A stretch of 64,000 nucleotides of DNA from DASSBQ01 sp040981125 (GCA_040981125.1 JANRMQ010000009.1:1-64000); one strand, 5' to 3'. Shown: positions 25,849-34,362, counted from the first letter of the stretch. Notes: generated by a model not told the origin, from the sequence alone. A program made the numbers and translations.

Positions 25849-26313
25849 ATGACACCGCATTGTTTACGCAGACTGTTACTTTCGCTCGTGCTGATCATTC
25901 CTGTTCTTGGAGCAATTCCCATTGCAGCAGAGGCCTGGCTCGCGCCGCCGTGGATCGACAAAATTGCGTTGGATCTCATGCTTCAAAAAGATCTGGCCAA
26001 GACGGGGAACTTTGATCCGTACTTCAAACAGTTGGAAGTGGTCAAGGAAGCAGCCGTCAAGGAGGAGTATAACGGGAAGCGAAAGGGTATGAACCGTTTC
26101 CTGGAAATGCTGGAAACAAAGGAAGGCGGGATCACCACCGAGGCCGCGCATCATATTTTTGCAACCGTCGTCAAAGTAGTTCCCTATGCCGTGCTCCTTC
26201 CTCTCAAGAGTGAAGACAAGCTCGATCCTGAAGAAAAGGCCTTGGTGGACCGCATGAAACGATTCGCGGCTTCGATCAAGGATCAGGACGAGCGAGCAGC
26301 CCTCTCGTTCTGA
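25849..26313 (+). CDS. Secreted protein, paralogue of 38187-38696
   Basis: AGAGGAGGA precedes ATG 25849. The 154-residue product has a signal peptide (LLLSLVLIIPVLGAIPIAAEA). The mature part matches the gene at 38187-38696 in the order: GNFDPYFKQL / GDFDPFLKLL, Y-x-G plus N-x-F-x-x-MLE, GGI, and the C-terminal ER-A-x-F. The family seems to be helical and periplasmic, with no cysteine or haem motif. The two copies diverged in the middle. Function is unknown; the other copy is sigma-54-controlled beside a porin. Confidence 0.7.
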   Translation: MTPHCLRRLLLSLVLIIPVLGAIPIAAEAWLAPPWIDKIALDLMLQKDLAKTGNFDPYFKQLEVVKEAAVKEEYNGKRKGMNRFLEMLETKEGGITTEAAHHIFATVVKVVPYAVLLPLKSEDKLDPEEKALVDRMKRFAASIKDQDERAALSF

Positions 26314-26483
26314 GACCAACGGGGTGCGCCCTTTGCTAAGGCACACGTACCACAGAGGCGGCGAAATGCACTACGTCAAGCGCTGAGTCTCGGCGATCGC
26401 TGGCGAGGCGGGCCTGGACATGAGATGTCCCGTCAATATCGAGGGAGACGCAACCCACCGCTGTAGGGAAAGGAGAAGAACAC

Positions 26484-26687
26484 ATGAACGATCGCAGCAC
26501 CATCAATGTCACGAGAGCAGAGTGGCCCGGCCTCAGCGCGGCTGAATTGCAGACCGAGGAGCGAAAAGTGCTCGCCATGCTGTTGCTGTATACGGCGCTC
26601 ATCTTCTTCGCCATTGTGGGCGTGACAATGCTCGATCTGCACCTGGAGAAGCCACAGGAGTCTCTCACGGTCGGTGGGACGACGTGA
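26484..26687 (+). CDS. Small single-pass membrane protein
   Basis: AAAGGAG lies upstream at normal spacing. The 67-residue protein has a 30-residue charged N-terminus (cytoplasmic) and one transmembrane helix (KVLAMLLLYTALIFFAIVGVTML) with a short periplasmic tail. No family is recognised. It may be a small partner of the membrane redox complex that follows 0.8 kb downstream. Confidence 0.55.
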   Translation: MNDRSTINVTRAEWPGLSAAELQTEERKVLAMLLLYTALIFFAIVGVTMLDLHLEKPQESLTVGGTT

Positions 26688-26741
26688 GTCTGTAGAGTTT
26701 CCAATGGCGACTCACGCGTCATCGACATTGAGGAGGCGGAG

Positions 26742-26919
26742 ATGAGGCAAACGGCCGGAGAGGCAAGCGTGTGGTCTGCGGGAGGAACTGCGCGATGTCC
26801 TGTGGAGTGACCATGAGCATCCCCGGCGGATTACGAAGATGCTGAAGAAAATTGAAGCCGCCCGGCCTTTGCTGAGGCGGGCTTGCCGGCGCTTCAAGCA
26901 GGTTGACAATGTCTTGTAG
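26742..26919 (+). pseudogene. Short gene interrupted by a frameshift
   Basis: ATG 26742 follows a GGAGG site, but this frame ends after 22 codons. The overlapping +1 frame has a coding-like helix-rich end (LREELRDVLWSDHEHPRR, ITKMLKKIEAARPLLRR, ACRRFKQVDNVL) with no start of its own. One base change in length between about 26775 and 26795 would join them into a protein of about 58 residues. The alternative is that this frame is chance. Confidence 0.35.
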
Positions 26920-26955
26920 GTCGATAACCGAGATGCCGCATCTGAGAAAGGAGGT

Positions 26956-27276
26956 ATGAAATTGGATAAGAGGACCGTCACATGTCAAATCTTTGTCGAA
27001 GAGCGGGATGCCGGGGCTGTCTGGGTACCCTACAAGACTCTGATCGGCTATCAGGTGGGAAATCGCGTACTCATTCACTCCTATGGGGAACAGATCTACA
27101 GCGACGAGGAGTTCTCGAAGAAAGACGAAGCGATCAATCGGGCGAAGGCGAATGCGTGGGAGACCGTCCGGTCGAAATTCCACGGCGTGGGTCAAATGGA
27201 CATCGACTGGGATATCAGAGAAGAGCGCGCCCCGATGTTCGTGAGAGCTGAAAGGAAATCTTCTCCCGGCAGATGA
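26956..27276 (+). CDS. Hypothetical protein, 106 residues
   Basis: AAAGGAGG stands directly before ATG 26956; a TTG two codons later would have better spacing and may be the true start. The sequence (IFVEERDAGAVWVPYKTLIGYQ and then SDEEFSKKDEAINRAKANAWE) has a beta-then-helix look, like small DUF proteins next to oxidoreductases. No domain is recognised. Its stop overlaps the next (broken) frame by ATGA. Confidence 0.5.
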   Translation: MKLDKRTVTCQIFVEERDAGAVWVPYKTLIGYQVGNRVLIHSYGEQIYSDEEFSKKDEAINRAKANAWETVRSKFHGVGQMDIDWDIREERAPMFVRAERKSSPGR

Positions 27277-27457
27277 CCGGGGTTCCGGCGGAGACGAGAG
27301 CGCGGGGGCGTCGTCCCGGCGTACGTGAAACGGATTAACTGCATCGCAGATTGGAGGAAGCCCAGACCATCGCCAATGAAGCTCTTACGACAACGAACTC
27401 GACAAGGCTAAAAGGCTAAGACGTCTTCCTAATCAGGGCCAGAATGACGATTCATAA
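27273..27457 (+). pseudogene. Small gene broken by one stop codon and one frameshift
   Basis: ATG 27273 overlaps the upstream stop (ATGA). The frame is open for 21 codons to TAA at 27336-27338. It then continues in the same frame with LHRRLEEAQTIANEAL and, after a shift of one base near 27385, with YDNELDKAKRLRRLPNQGQ up to TAA at 27455-27457. The stop could be CAA turned into TAA. The parts look like one helical protein of about 60 residues. The end overlaps the start of the cytochrome gene by 14 bp. Confidence 0.4.
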
Positions 27458-29177
27458 AAATGCGTTGCCGCACGATCCGTTTGAGATGAGCCTCAGCAAC
27501 GCGGATGATCGCCTCCGCTTGAGCAGGTGGCTGCCTCCACGCGCAGGCATCGTACCCCGCGTCCGTATCGGGGGGAGATGGATCAATGTATTGTGGATCG
27601 TGCCGCTTGGGTTTGTGGTTTTGATCCTTGGGATCGCCGCCGCGCAAGAGTTGCGTGCCATGCCCGCTGTGCAGGAATTTCTTGCGCGCTACCCGGGCGT
27701 TCCTGCGTCCGCGCCGGCCGTTCACTCGGGCTTTCCGCTGTGGCTCCGGTTGGAGCACTTCTTCAACCTGTTCTTCATGATCTTCATCATTCGTTCGGGC
27801 ATTCAGATCCTCGCTGATCACCCGCGACTGTATTGGACGCGTGATTGCACTCCTGGTACAGAATGGTTTCGTTTTCAAGGTGAAGTTCCGAAGGACCGGA
27901 TTTGGACATCCAAGGACGATGCGGTGACGATCCCCAAGTGGTTGGGCATTCCAGGGATTCGCCACTCGGTCGGGCTCGCGCGCTGGTGGCATTTTTCATT
28001 CGATCTTCTATGGTTGATCAACGGGGCGATCTTTTACGTGTTGTTGTTCACGACCGACCAGTGGCGGAGGTTGGTGCCCACCGCATGGGAGGTGTTCCCC
28101 AACGCGCTGTCAACGGCAATTCAGTACGGGTCGCTGCAGTTTCCCGTCGAAACGGCCTGGACTCATTACAACGGTCTCCAGCAACTGACATACTTCGTCA
28201 CCGTGTTCGTGGCCGCTCCCCTGGCGGTCATCACCGGCTTGATGCAGGGTCCGGCGATCGCCAACAAGTTGGGGTGGTTTGCCAAAGTCCTGAATCGGCA
28301 GGCGGCGCGGACGATCCATTTTGTCGTGCTGTGCTGGTTCCTGCTTTTCATCGTTATCCATGTGACTCTGGTGTTCATCACCGGAATGCGACAAAACCTG
28401 AACTTCATGTTCGCCGGCAGGAATGACAATTCCTGGGAAGGTGTCCTGATGTTCGGCATAGCCATGGTGGTGGTCGTCGTTGCCTGGAGTCTTGCGTCAC
28501 CCTTCACGATCAACTATGCCCGTCTCGTTCAGAAGGCCGGCCAAAAGATGATCGGCCCCATCAAGGGCTTGGCTGAGTGGTGGGATCCGAACACCCAGTA
28601 CGCCGAACAGGACATCTCGCCGTATCTCTGGATCAATGGCACCATGCCGCAGTCCGAGGCCTTCAATCTGCTTGCGAAAGACGGCTTTACGAACTACAGA
28701 TTGCGGGTTTACGGGCTGGTCGAAACTCCCAAAGAGTTCTCGTATGCGGAGCTCAAGGAGATCCCGAAGCAAGAGCAGATTACTGCGCACTTTTGTATTC
28801 AAGGTTGGTCTGGCGTGGCGAAGTGGGGTGGTGTCCCGATGCGGCACATTCTCGACATCGTTAAACCGAGGTCTGACGCCCGCTATGCGGTCTTTTACTC
28901 ATTTGCCGAGGGTGCCGACGGCGGCCGTTACTATGATGTTCACAAGATTCAGAACATGAGGCACAAGTTGACCCTGCTTGCCTATGAGTTGAACGGAGCG
29001 CCGCTTGGCGTGCTGCATGGAGCCCCGCTTCGACTGCGATGCGAAAACGAGCTGGGCTTCAAGATGGTCAAATGGATCGAAGCCATAGAGTTCGTGCACG
29101 ATTTCACTCACCTGGGAGCCGGCCAGGGCGGGTATAACGAAGATCATGAGTTCTATGGATACCGTATGCCGATTTGA
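27444..29177 (+). CDS. Cytochrome b561-like membrane domain fused to a sulfite-oxidase-type molybdopterin domain
   Basis: The 577-residue protein has six membrane helices in the first 370 residues. Histidines in LEHFFNLFF, RWWHFSFD, IHFVVLCW and IVIHVTLV can hold two b-haems. The C-terminal 200 residues follow the sulfite oxidase/MsrP fold, with Cys451 (AHFCIQGWSGVAKWGGVPM) as the molybdenum ligand and GRYYDVH, LAYELNG-x-PL and RCENELGFK motifs. No twin-arginine signal is seen. An even number of helices would leave both ends on one side of the membrane. Substrate is unknown; electrons should pass from the molybdenum site to the quinone pool or back. Confidence 0.85.
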   Translation: MTIHKNALPHDPFEMSLSNADDRLRLSRWLPPRAGIVPRVRIGGRWINVLWIVPLGFVVLILGIAAAQELRAMPAVQEFLARYPGVPASAPAVHSGFPLWLRLEHFFNLFFMIFIIRSGIQILADHPRLYWTRDCTPGTEWFRFQGEVPKDRIWTSKDDAVTIPKWLGIPGIRHSVGLARWWHFSFDLLWLINGAIFYVLLFTTDQWRRLVPTAWEVFPNALSTAIQYGSLQFPVETAWTHYNGLQQLTYFVTVFVAAPLAVITGLMQGPAIANKLGWFAKVLNRQAARTIHFVVLCWFLLFIVIHVTLVFITGMRQNLNFMFAGRNDNSWEGVLMFGIAMVVVVVAWSLASPFTINYARLVQKAGQKMIGPIKGLAEWWDPNTQYAEQDISPYLWINGTMPQSEAFNLLAKDGFTNYRLRVYGLVETPKEFSYAELKEIPKQEQITAHFCIQGWSGVAKWGGVPMRHILDIVKPRSDARYAVFYSFAEGADGGRYYDVHKIQNMRHKLTLLAYELNGAPLGVLHGAPLRLRCENELGFKMVKWIEAIEFVHDFTHLGAGQGGYNEDHEFYGYRMPI

Positions 29178-29311
29178 CGCCTGGGTTTGCGGGTTGAGAG
29201 TCTTCTGGTTGCGTCGGCTGCCACCCGCATGAATACAAGTTTCTGATGATCGACGAGGATGCTGTCGGGGCACTCGAAGATTCCGGCTGAGGCCAATCCA
29301 CTGAAGATGTC

Positions 29312-31858
29312 ATGAGCAAACACAAACCTGTCGGCAAATCGATCAACAGTCTCCTACCCGCAGACATTGAAGGGTTTGATTCTCTGGCCGAACTGGCCTT
29401 GGATCTGCGTTCGGCGTGGAATCATGCGACCGATCAAGTTTGGCGGCAGCTTGACCCGGTGCTCTGGGAACTGACGCATAATCCTTGGGTTGTCCTACAG
29501 ACGGTCTCGCGGGACCGGATCGAGAGCGTGTTGGCTGACCTTGATTTTCGCAAGGATGTAGACGACCTGATCCGGACCAGGCGCGATGCGGTCACAATAC
29601 CCGCGTGGTTTCAGCAAACCCATCCGGGATCTCCGTTGAGTTGTGTTGCGTACTTCAGCATGGAATTTATGTTGAGCGAAGCCATGCCCATCTACTCGGG
29701 AGGACTGGGCAACGTGGCCGGCGATCAGCTCAAAGCCGCCGGGGATCTGGGCGTGCCGGTCGTCGGCGTGGGGCTGCTCTACCAACAAGGCTATTTTCGC
29801 CAGGTCATCGACAAGAACGGCGCGCAAGAGGCCCTCTTCCCGTATAACGACCCCGGACAGTTGCCGATCACGCCTGTGCGCCAACCGAACGGCGAGTGGC
29901 TGCGGTTGGAGATCGCCTTACCTGGGTACTCGATGTGGCTGCGTGCCTGGCAGGTCCAGGTCGGCCGGGTGGAGCTGTATCTGCTGGACAGCAATGACGC
30001 GGCGAACTTCCCCGCGCATCGAGGCATTACCGGCGAACTGTATGGTGGTGGGCCGGAGTTGCGCCTGAGACAAGAACTGCTCCTCGGGATCGGCGGGTGG
30101 CGGCTGCTTCGTGCGCTCGGCATCCAACCGGACGTCTGTCATCTGAATGAAGGGCATGCGGCCTTCGCGGTATTGGAGCGCGCGCGACATTTCATGGATG
30201 AGACCGGGCAGCCCTTCGACGTCGCGCTGGCCGTCACGCGAGCGGGGAATCTCTTTACGACCCACACGGCAGTGGCCGCCGGCTTTGACCGGTTCGCTCC
30301 AGCCGTCATTGAGCAATACCTCGGTAGGTATGCAGAGCAGAAACTCGGCATACCACTCCATGATGTGCTGGCACTGGGCCGCCGGAACCCGCACGATTCG
30401 TCGGAACCCTTCAACATGGCCTATTTGGCAATCCGAGGGAGCGGGGCGGTCAATGGCGTGAGCCGTCTGCATGGGAAGGTGAGCCGTCGCCTCTTTCAGC
30501 CGCTCTTTTCCCGCTGGCCATCGCACGAAGTGCCTGTCGGTCACGTGACCAACGGCGCTCATATGCCGACCTGGGACTCGCCGGCCGCCGACGATTTGTG
30601 GACGGAGGCCTGTGGAAAAGCCCGTTGGCTCGGGACGACCGAATCCTTGGAGCAGGATATTCGCGGCATCTCCGACGCCAGGCTTTGGCAGTTTCGCATT
30701 GCCGGCAGCAAGTCTCTTGTGGAATATGCTCGCGCGCGATTGGCCCGACAACTGGCCGCCTCCGGCGCGTCGACGCAAGCGGTGGAGGAGGCAACGCATC
30801 TTTTTGATCCCAATGCGTTGACGCTGGGCTTTGCGCGGCGCTTCGCAACTTACAAGCGACCGGACATGTTGCTGCATGACCCGGAGCGCCTGCTTCGCCT
30901 CTTGAGCAATCCGCAGCGTCCGGTACAGCTCATCATAGCGGGCAAAGCCCATCCGGCGGACCAGGCGGGGCAGGCTCTGATTCAAGAATGGATGCGGTTC
31001 ATTCGTCGGTCCGAGGTACGCCCTCATGCGATCTTCCTCAGTGATTATGACATGCTGTTGACCGAACAGCTGGTGCAGGGGGTCGATGTCTGGATTAACA
31101 CGCCGCGGCGACCTTGGGAAGCCTGTGGTACGAGCGGCATGAAGGTGTTGGTCAATGGAGGGCTCAATCTTTCAGAACTGGACGGCTGGTGGGAGGAAGC
31201 CTACGGGCCTGAAGTCGGGTGGGCGTTAGGGGACGGCAAAGAACATGGCGATGACCCGACCTGGGACGCTACCGAAGCCGAGGCGCTGTACGACGTGCTT
31301 GAACGCGAGGTCATTCCCGAGTTTTATCGCCGCGACAAGGAGGGTATCCCCACCGCCTGGGTAGCGCGGATGCGGGAAAGCATGGCGCGGTTGACCCCGC
31401 GCTTCTCCGCCAATCGCACGGTGCGCGAATACACCGAGCAACACTACCTTCCGGCTGCGGCCGCCTACCATACGCGCGCCGCCGACAAAGCTGCTGTAGG
31501 GAGGAACATAGTCAATTGGGGCCGAACTTTGAAGGAGACATGGAACACGTTGCATTTCGACGACATGAAGGTACAGACAAATGAAGCCCAGCATATCTTT
31601 GAGGTGAGGGTGTATCTGAATCACCTCGATCCGAACGTTGTGCGAGTCGAGCTCTTTGCCGATGGCATCGATGGCAGCGATCCGATCCGACAAGAGATGA
31701 CGCGCATTCGTCCTGCTGCCGGCGCGGCCGGCGGGCATGTGTATCGCACGGCGGTATCGGTGTGTCGCCCGGTGACGGACTATACAGCGCGAATCATCCC
31801 ATGCTGCTCCGGTGTGGCGGTGCCTTTGGAGAACGCTCACATCCTATGGCAGCGGTGA
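29312..31858 (+). CDS. glgP: Alpha-glucan (glycogen/maltodextrin) phosphorylase
   Basis: The 848-residue product matches the GT35 phosphorylases of the short bacterial type that start with a DUF3417 segment (LADIEGFDS-like, here LPADIEGFDSLAELALDLR). Landmarks are YFSMEF, YSGGLGNVAGDQLKAAGDLG, HLNEGHAAF and the pyridoxal-phosphate site around Lys611 in CGTSGMKVLVNGGLN. It releases glucose-1-phosphate from glycogen or maltodextrins. It stands beside the redox gene but 134 bp apart, so the link is weak. Confidence 0.9.
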   Translation: MSKHKPVGKSINSLLPADIEGFDSLAELALDLRSAWNHATDQVWRQLDPVLWELTHNPWVVLQTVSRDRIESVLADLDFRKDVDDLIRTRRDAVTIPAWFQQTHPGSPLSCVAYFSMEFMLSEAMPIYSGGLGNVAGDQLKAAGDLGVPVVGVGLLYQQGYFRQVIDKNGAQEALFPYNDPGQLPITPVRQPNGEWLRLEIALPGYSMWLRAWQVQVGRVELYLLDSNDAANFPAHRGITGELYGGGPELRLRQELLLGIGGWRLLRALGIQPDVCHLNEGHAAFAVLERARHFMDETGQPFDVALAVTRAGNLFTTHTAVAAGFDRFAPAVIEQYLGRYAEQKLGIPLHDVLALGRRNPHDSSEPFNMAYLAIRGSGAVNGVSRLHGKVSRRLFQPLFSRWPSHEVPVGHVTNGAHMPTWDSPAADDLWTEACGKARWLGTTESLEQDIRGISDARLWQFRIAGSKSLVEYARARLARQLAASGASTQAVEEATHLFDPNALTLGFARRFATYKRPDMLLHDPERLLRLLSNPQRPVQLIIAGKAHPADQAGQALIQEWMRFIRRSEVRPHAIFLSDYDMLLTEQLVQGVDVWINTPRRPWEACGTSGMKVLVNGGLNLSELDGWWEEAYGPEVGWALGDGKEHGDDPTWDATEAEALYDVLEREVIPEFYRRDKEGIPTAWVARMRESMARLTPRFSANRTVREYTEQHYLPAAAAYHTRAADKAAVGRNIVNWGRTLKETWNTLHFDDMKVQTNEAQHIFEVRVYLNHLDPNVVRVELFADGIDGSDPIRQEMTRIRPAAGAAGGHVYRTAVSVCRPVTDYTARIIPCCSGVAVPLENAHILWQR

Positions 31859-31907
31859 AGCCGCTGACAACGAGCCGCCTGATCTGATTCCGTGCGATAT
31901 GTGTCGC

Positions 31908-32102
31908 TTAGCGGCGGGGGCCCAGCCCTCGATGGCCGCGCTGTTTCGATGGGGTACGCCGACCATGGGCTCGTTTTTGTCGAGGTTGATATTGGTCACA
32001 AAGACAGTCCCGGCATGGTCCGCGAGCGCCGGCTACGACACGATGCTGGCGTTTATTGTGCCCGCAGCGGCACAGCCGTTCGGCTTTTGTTCGCGCGCTC
32101 AT
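31908..32102 (-). CDS. Small Cys/His-rich probable zinc-binding protein
   Basis: The 64-residue product from ATG 32102 has LCRCGHNKRQHRV followed by GPCRDCLCDQYQP: a CxCGH...H...CxxCxC pattern that recurs in short uncharacterised bacterial proteins and would bind one zinc. The tail is basic. No clear ribosome site is seen, and the frame could start further upstream. It lies after the FKBP terminator on the same strand. Confidence 0.5.
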   Translation of the reverse strand: MSARTKAERLCRCGHNKRQHRVVAGARGPCRDCLCDQYQPRQKRAHGRRTPSKQRGHRGLGPRR

Positions 32103-32170
32103 AGATTTGCGCTCGATAGCGATCCAATACCGTCCGGAGGCGGTGAAGAGGGGAGCAGGTCCGGGGGCCG

Positions 32171-32199
32171 AGCCGGTCCCGTCCTGGTCGGGACCGGCT
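32171..32199 (-). terminator. Hairpin terminator after the FKBP gene
   Basis: AGCCGGTCCCG and CGGGACCGGCT form a perfect 11-bp stem with a 7-base loop, 11 bp past the FKBP stop. No strong T-run follows on the minus strand. Confidence 0.6.
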
Positions 32200-32209
32200 T
32201 CTCGCATTC

Positions 32210-32881
32210 CTACTTCACAATGTCGAGCAATTCAACTTCGAATACCAGAGTTGCGCCCGGTTTAATCGCCGGTGGTGAGCCGCGGTCTCCATAGGCCAGA
32301 TTCGACGGACACACCAACCGGCTCTTGCCTCCGACTTTAATTTTCTGCACGCCTTCTGTCCAACACTTGATCACCTGATTGAGCGGGAAGGTCGCCGGCT
32401 CCCCGCGCTTGACGGAACTGTCAAACACCGTACCGTCGAGCAGGGTGCCATGGTAGTGAACCTTCACCGTATCGGTCGCCTTTGGGTTCGCGCCTTTCCC
32501 CTCCTTGATCGTCGTCAGGATGGCGCCCGACTCTGTTTTTGTCGCGCCTGATTCGGCGGCTGCCTTAGCCAAGAAGGTTGCACCGGCCTTTTTCTCTCCG
32601 TCGGCGAGGGCCGACGTCCGGGTTTTCTCCAGTTGTTCGATCTTGGGACCATACGTCTTGAGGTCGACTTTGGAAGGATGTTTCAAGACGCCGTCGGAGA
32701 GACCGGATTTGACGAATTCGAGTTCGGACTCGTTCAATCCAAAAACGCCGAGCGATTGGCTGATCGCGATGCCCAACGCATAGAGTGTTTTCTGTTCGTC
32801 TGACACGGGATCCGAAGCCGCCGACGCTCCGGATGCCATCAACCATAGGAGGACCGAACAACAAGAAACGACGATACGCAT
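32210..32881 (-). CDS. FKBP-type peptidyl-prolyl isomerase, periplasmic (FkpA/Mip-like)
   Basis: ATG 32881 follows an AAAGGA site. The 223-residue protein has a signal peptide ending near ASGASAAS. A helical N-domain (SDEQKTLYALGIAISQSLG) drives dimerisation. The C-terminal FKBP fold runs from TVKVHYHGTLLDGTVFDSS to LVFEVELLDI. It catalyses proline isomerisation and acts as a chaperone in the periplasm. One oddity: the usual hydrophobic W/L before TEG is CWTEGVQ with a Cys, and a second Cys is at RLVCPSNLAYG. Confidence 0.9.
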   Translation of the reverse strand: MRIVVSCCSVLLWLMASGASAASDPVSDEQKTLYALGIAISQSLGVFGLNESELEFVKSGLSDGVLKHPSKVDLKTYGPKIEQLEKTRTSALADGEKKAGATFLAKAAAESGATKTESGAILTTIKEGKGANPKATDTVKVHYHGTLLDGTVFDSSVKRGEPATFPLNQVIKCWTEGVQKIKVGGKSRLVCPSNLAYGDRGSPPAIKPGATLVFEVELLDIVK

Positions 32882-33107
32882 AACCAATCCTTTCTCATGA
32901 GCCGCTGAACCGCGACCGGGCGGTTGCCCTCGTAATGGCAACACAGCTGTAAAGTAGGCCAGCCTCGGTCCCGGGCACAAGACAAATCTTGCTCATGTTG
33001 TGAATAGCGAGCGTCTTGTTGGCCCTCTACCTCTGCGGTGCCTGGTTGGCTACACTGTCGAAATAGATCAGGTGTGATTCATCGCGACAATATTACAAGG
33101 AGCGGCA
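32882..33107. other. Intergenic region, 226 bp
   Basis: Promoter region of the FKBP gene on one side and of the broken cytochrome on the other. No further feature is seen. Confidence 0.4.
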
Positions 33108-33461
33108 ATGGGAGGGCTATTGGGCCGATAGGGCTCAGCCTCGGTGCGTCCATATTCATGTCGAACGTCGGCGGCATCATCGAAGAGTCGGAATCATCAA
33201 GCGACCGATCACTACAGAAGGGCAGGCATATTTCCATGCGCGCTGCGCCGGATGCCATGGCCTCAAAGGGAAGGGCGATGGGTACCGGTTGTTGGACCTG
33301 CTCCTGCGGATCTCATCTCGCCGCTGATTGGAGAGAGAACGGACGAGGATTTACTGAAGGCGATCAACCATGGCAACCCACACATGCCGCCCTGGGATGT
33401 CGCGCTGACGGCAACCGAGCGGCAAAGTGTCCTGGCTTATGTCCGCAGCTTTGCCGAGTAA
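33108..33461 (+). pseudogene. Exported monohaem cytochrome c, broken by frameshifts
   Basis: Three frames each hold a part: a signal-like piece (GPIGLSLGASIFMSNVGG), then GQAYFHARCAGCHGLKGKGDG with the CxxCH haem site, then VVGPAPADLISPLIG to DLLKAINHGNPHMPPW and LTATERQSVLAYVRSFAE. ATG 33108 has an AAGGA site but meets TAG after 7 codons. The second frameshift is near 33276-33282. In class I cytochromes the Met ligand would be in NPHMPPW. At least two length changes make this non-functional as given. Confidence 0.7.
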
Positions 33462-33739
33462 GACAGCCGAGCACCCGATGCAGCCGGATGGGCGGTCGCC
33501 GAGTCGAATCGATGGCGGCGGCGTCGCGGGCATCGAGTTGATAAAGATTGGGCTTTTCTCCCGCAAGAGATGGCGGGTATACTAAAGGATCACATGTAAA
33601 CAGTGCTGACTGCTATCTTGGCGCTCGCCCGGATTCATTTCGCGAACGATTCCCGAGTCTGTGCAGTTCTCGCTGTTGGGCCCGTGCCTCAGTCGGAAGG
33701 ACCAGCGATTTTCCAATTCACAATGGAGGATATACCGTT
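33462..33739. other. Intergenic region, about 280 bp
   Basis: Nothing definite: no conserved frame, no strong hairpin. The ribosome site of the next gene (GGAGGA) lies at its end. Confidence 0.4.
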
Positions 33740-34084
33740 ATGACGCAGTCGAACAGCGAATCCGTCCGTGAAGAGAAGAAATGGGTACGAATTCCCAATG
33801 GAACTAAAGTTCGTGTCGGGGCGGGAGGACGGGACGGAACGGTTGACGGTTTGACGGAGCTGGTGACGGGGTCGCGACGCAACCCTGACGGGCGTACGCA
33901 ATATCGCATCAACGTGGGGGAACCGGAACGGACCCTGGCGGTGGAGGATGATCTGGTCATCCTGACCGATGCGGATGGATTGGTCTTGATTGCGAAACAG
34001 GCGGTGGAGTACCGGTCTTACGTCAGCCAGCAACTTCATGCAGTGCTGGCTGACGATCGATTCGTTAAGCTCGGGTCATCCTGA
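33740..34084 (+). CDS. Hypothetical protein, 114 residues
   Basis: Start at ATG 33740, chosen because the upstream extension is poor in coding character and GGAGGA lies about 10 bases before. The sequence has a beta-rich centre (WVRIPNGTKVRVGAGGRDG, RTLAVEDDLVILTD) like small SH3/Tudor-like domains. No family is recognised. Confidence 0.5.
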   Translation: MTQSNSESVREEKKWVRIPNGTKVRVGAGGRDGTVDGLTELVTGSRRNPDGRTQYRINVGEPERTLAVEDDLVILTDADGLVLIAKQAVEYRSYVSQQLHAVLADDRFVKLGSS

Positions 34085-34119
34085 GCAGGAATCCTGCGGA
34101 ACTTCGGCCGTCTGCTCTT

Positions 34120-34362
34120 TCAAAAGAGCGGCGGCTGCGGTCCCCAGTGCAGTCCTTCCAAATCCGGGTCTTCTCCCTCGGGACGGGGACCACGGGAGTC
34201 CTTCTCTGCCTTTCGCTGGGCCCGCCGCGCATCCTTCTCGCGTTGCTTCTGTTGTTTTGCCTTCTCACGGTCACGCTTTGCGACAGTTGTTTTGCCTGGT
34301 CGTCCGATGGCGTCCTCCTTGGAGTACTTGGTGAGCCGTCCGGTGTCCTTCGGGGCAGTTAT
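34120..34362 (-). CDS. Small Lys/Arg/Glu-rich protein, apparent ATA start
   Basis: The frame codes for 80 residues: a conserved-looking head (TAPKDTGRLTKYSKEDAIG), a coiled basic stretch (REKAKQQKQREKDARRAQRK) and an acidic-aromatic end (GEDPDLEGLHWGPQPPLF). No ATG, GTG or usable TTG occurs in frame before this. The first codon in register is ATA (34362-34360), overlapping the TAA of the upstream gene as ATAA. A normal ATGA junction would need only one G. It is probably a start-codon mutation, or a rare ATA start. The composition is coding, not random. Confidence 0.5.
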   Translation of the reverse strand: MTAPKDTGRLTKYSKEDAIGRPGKTTVAKRDREKAKQQKQREKDARRAQRKAEKDSRGPRPEGEDPDLEGLHWGPQPPLF

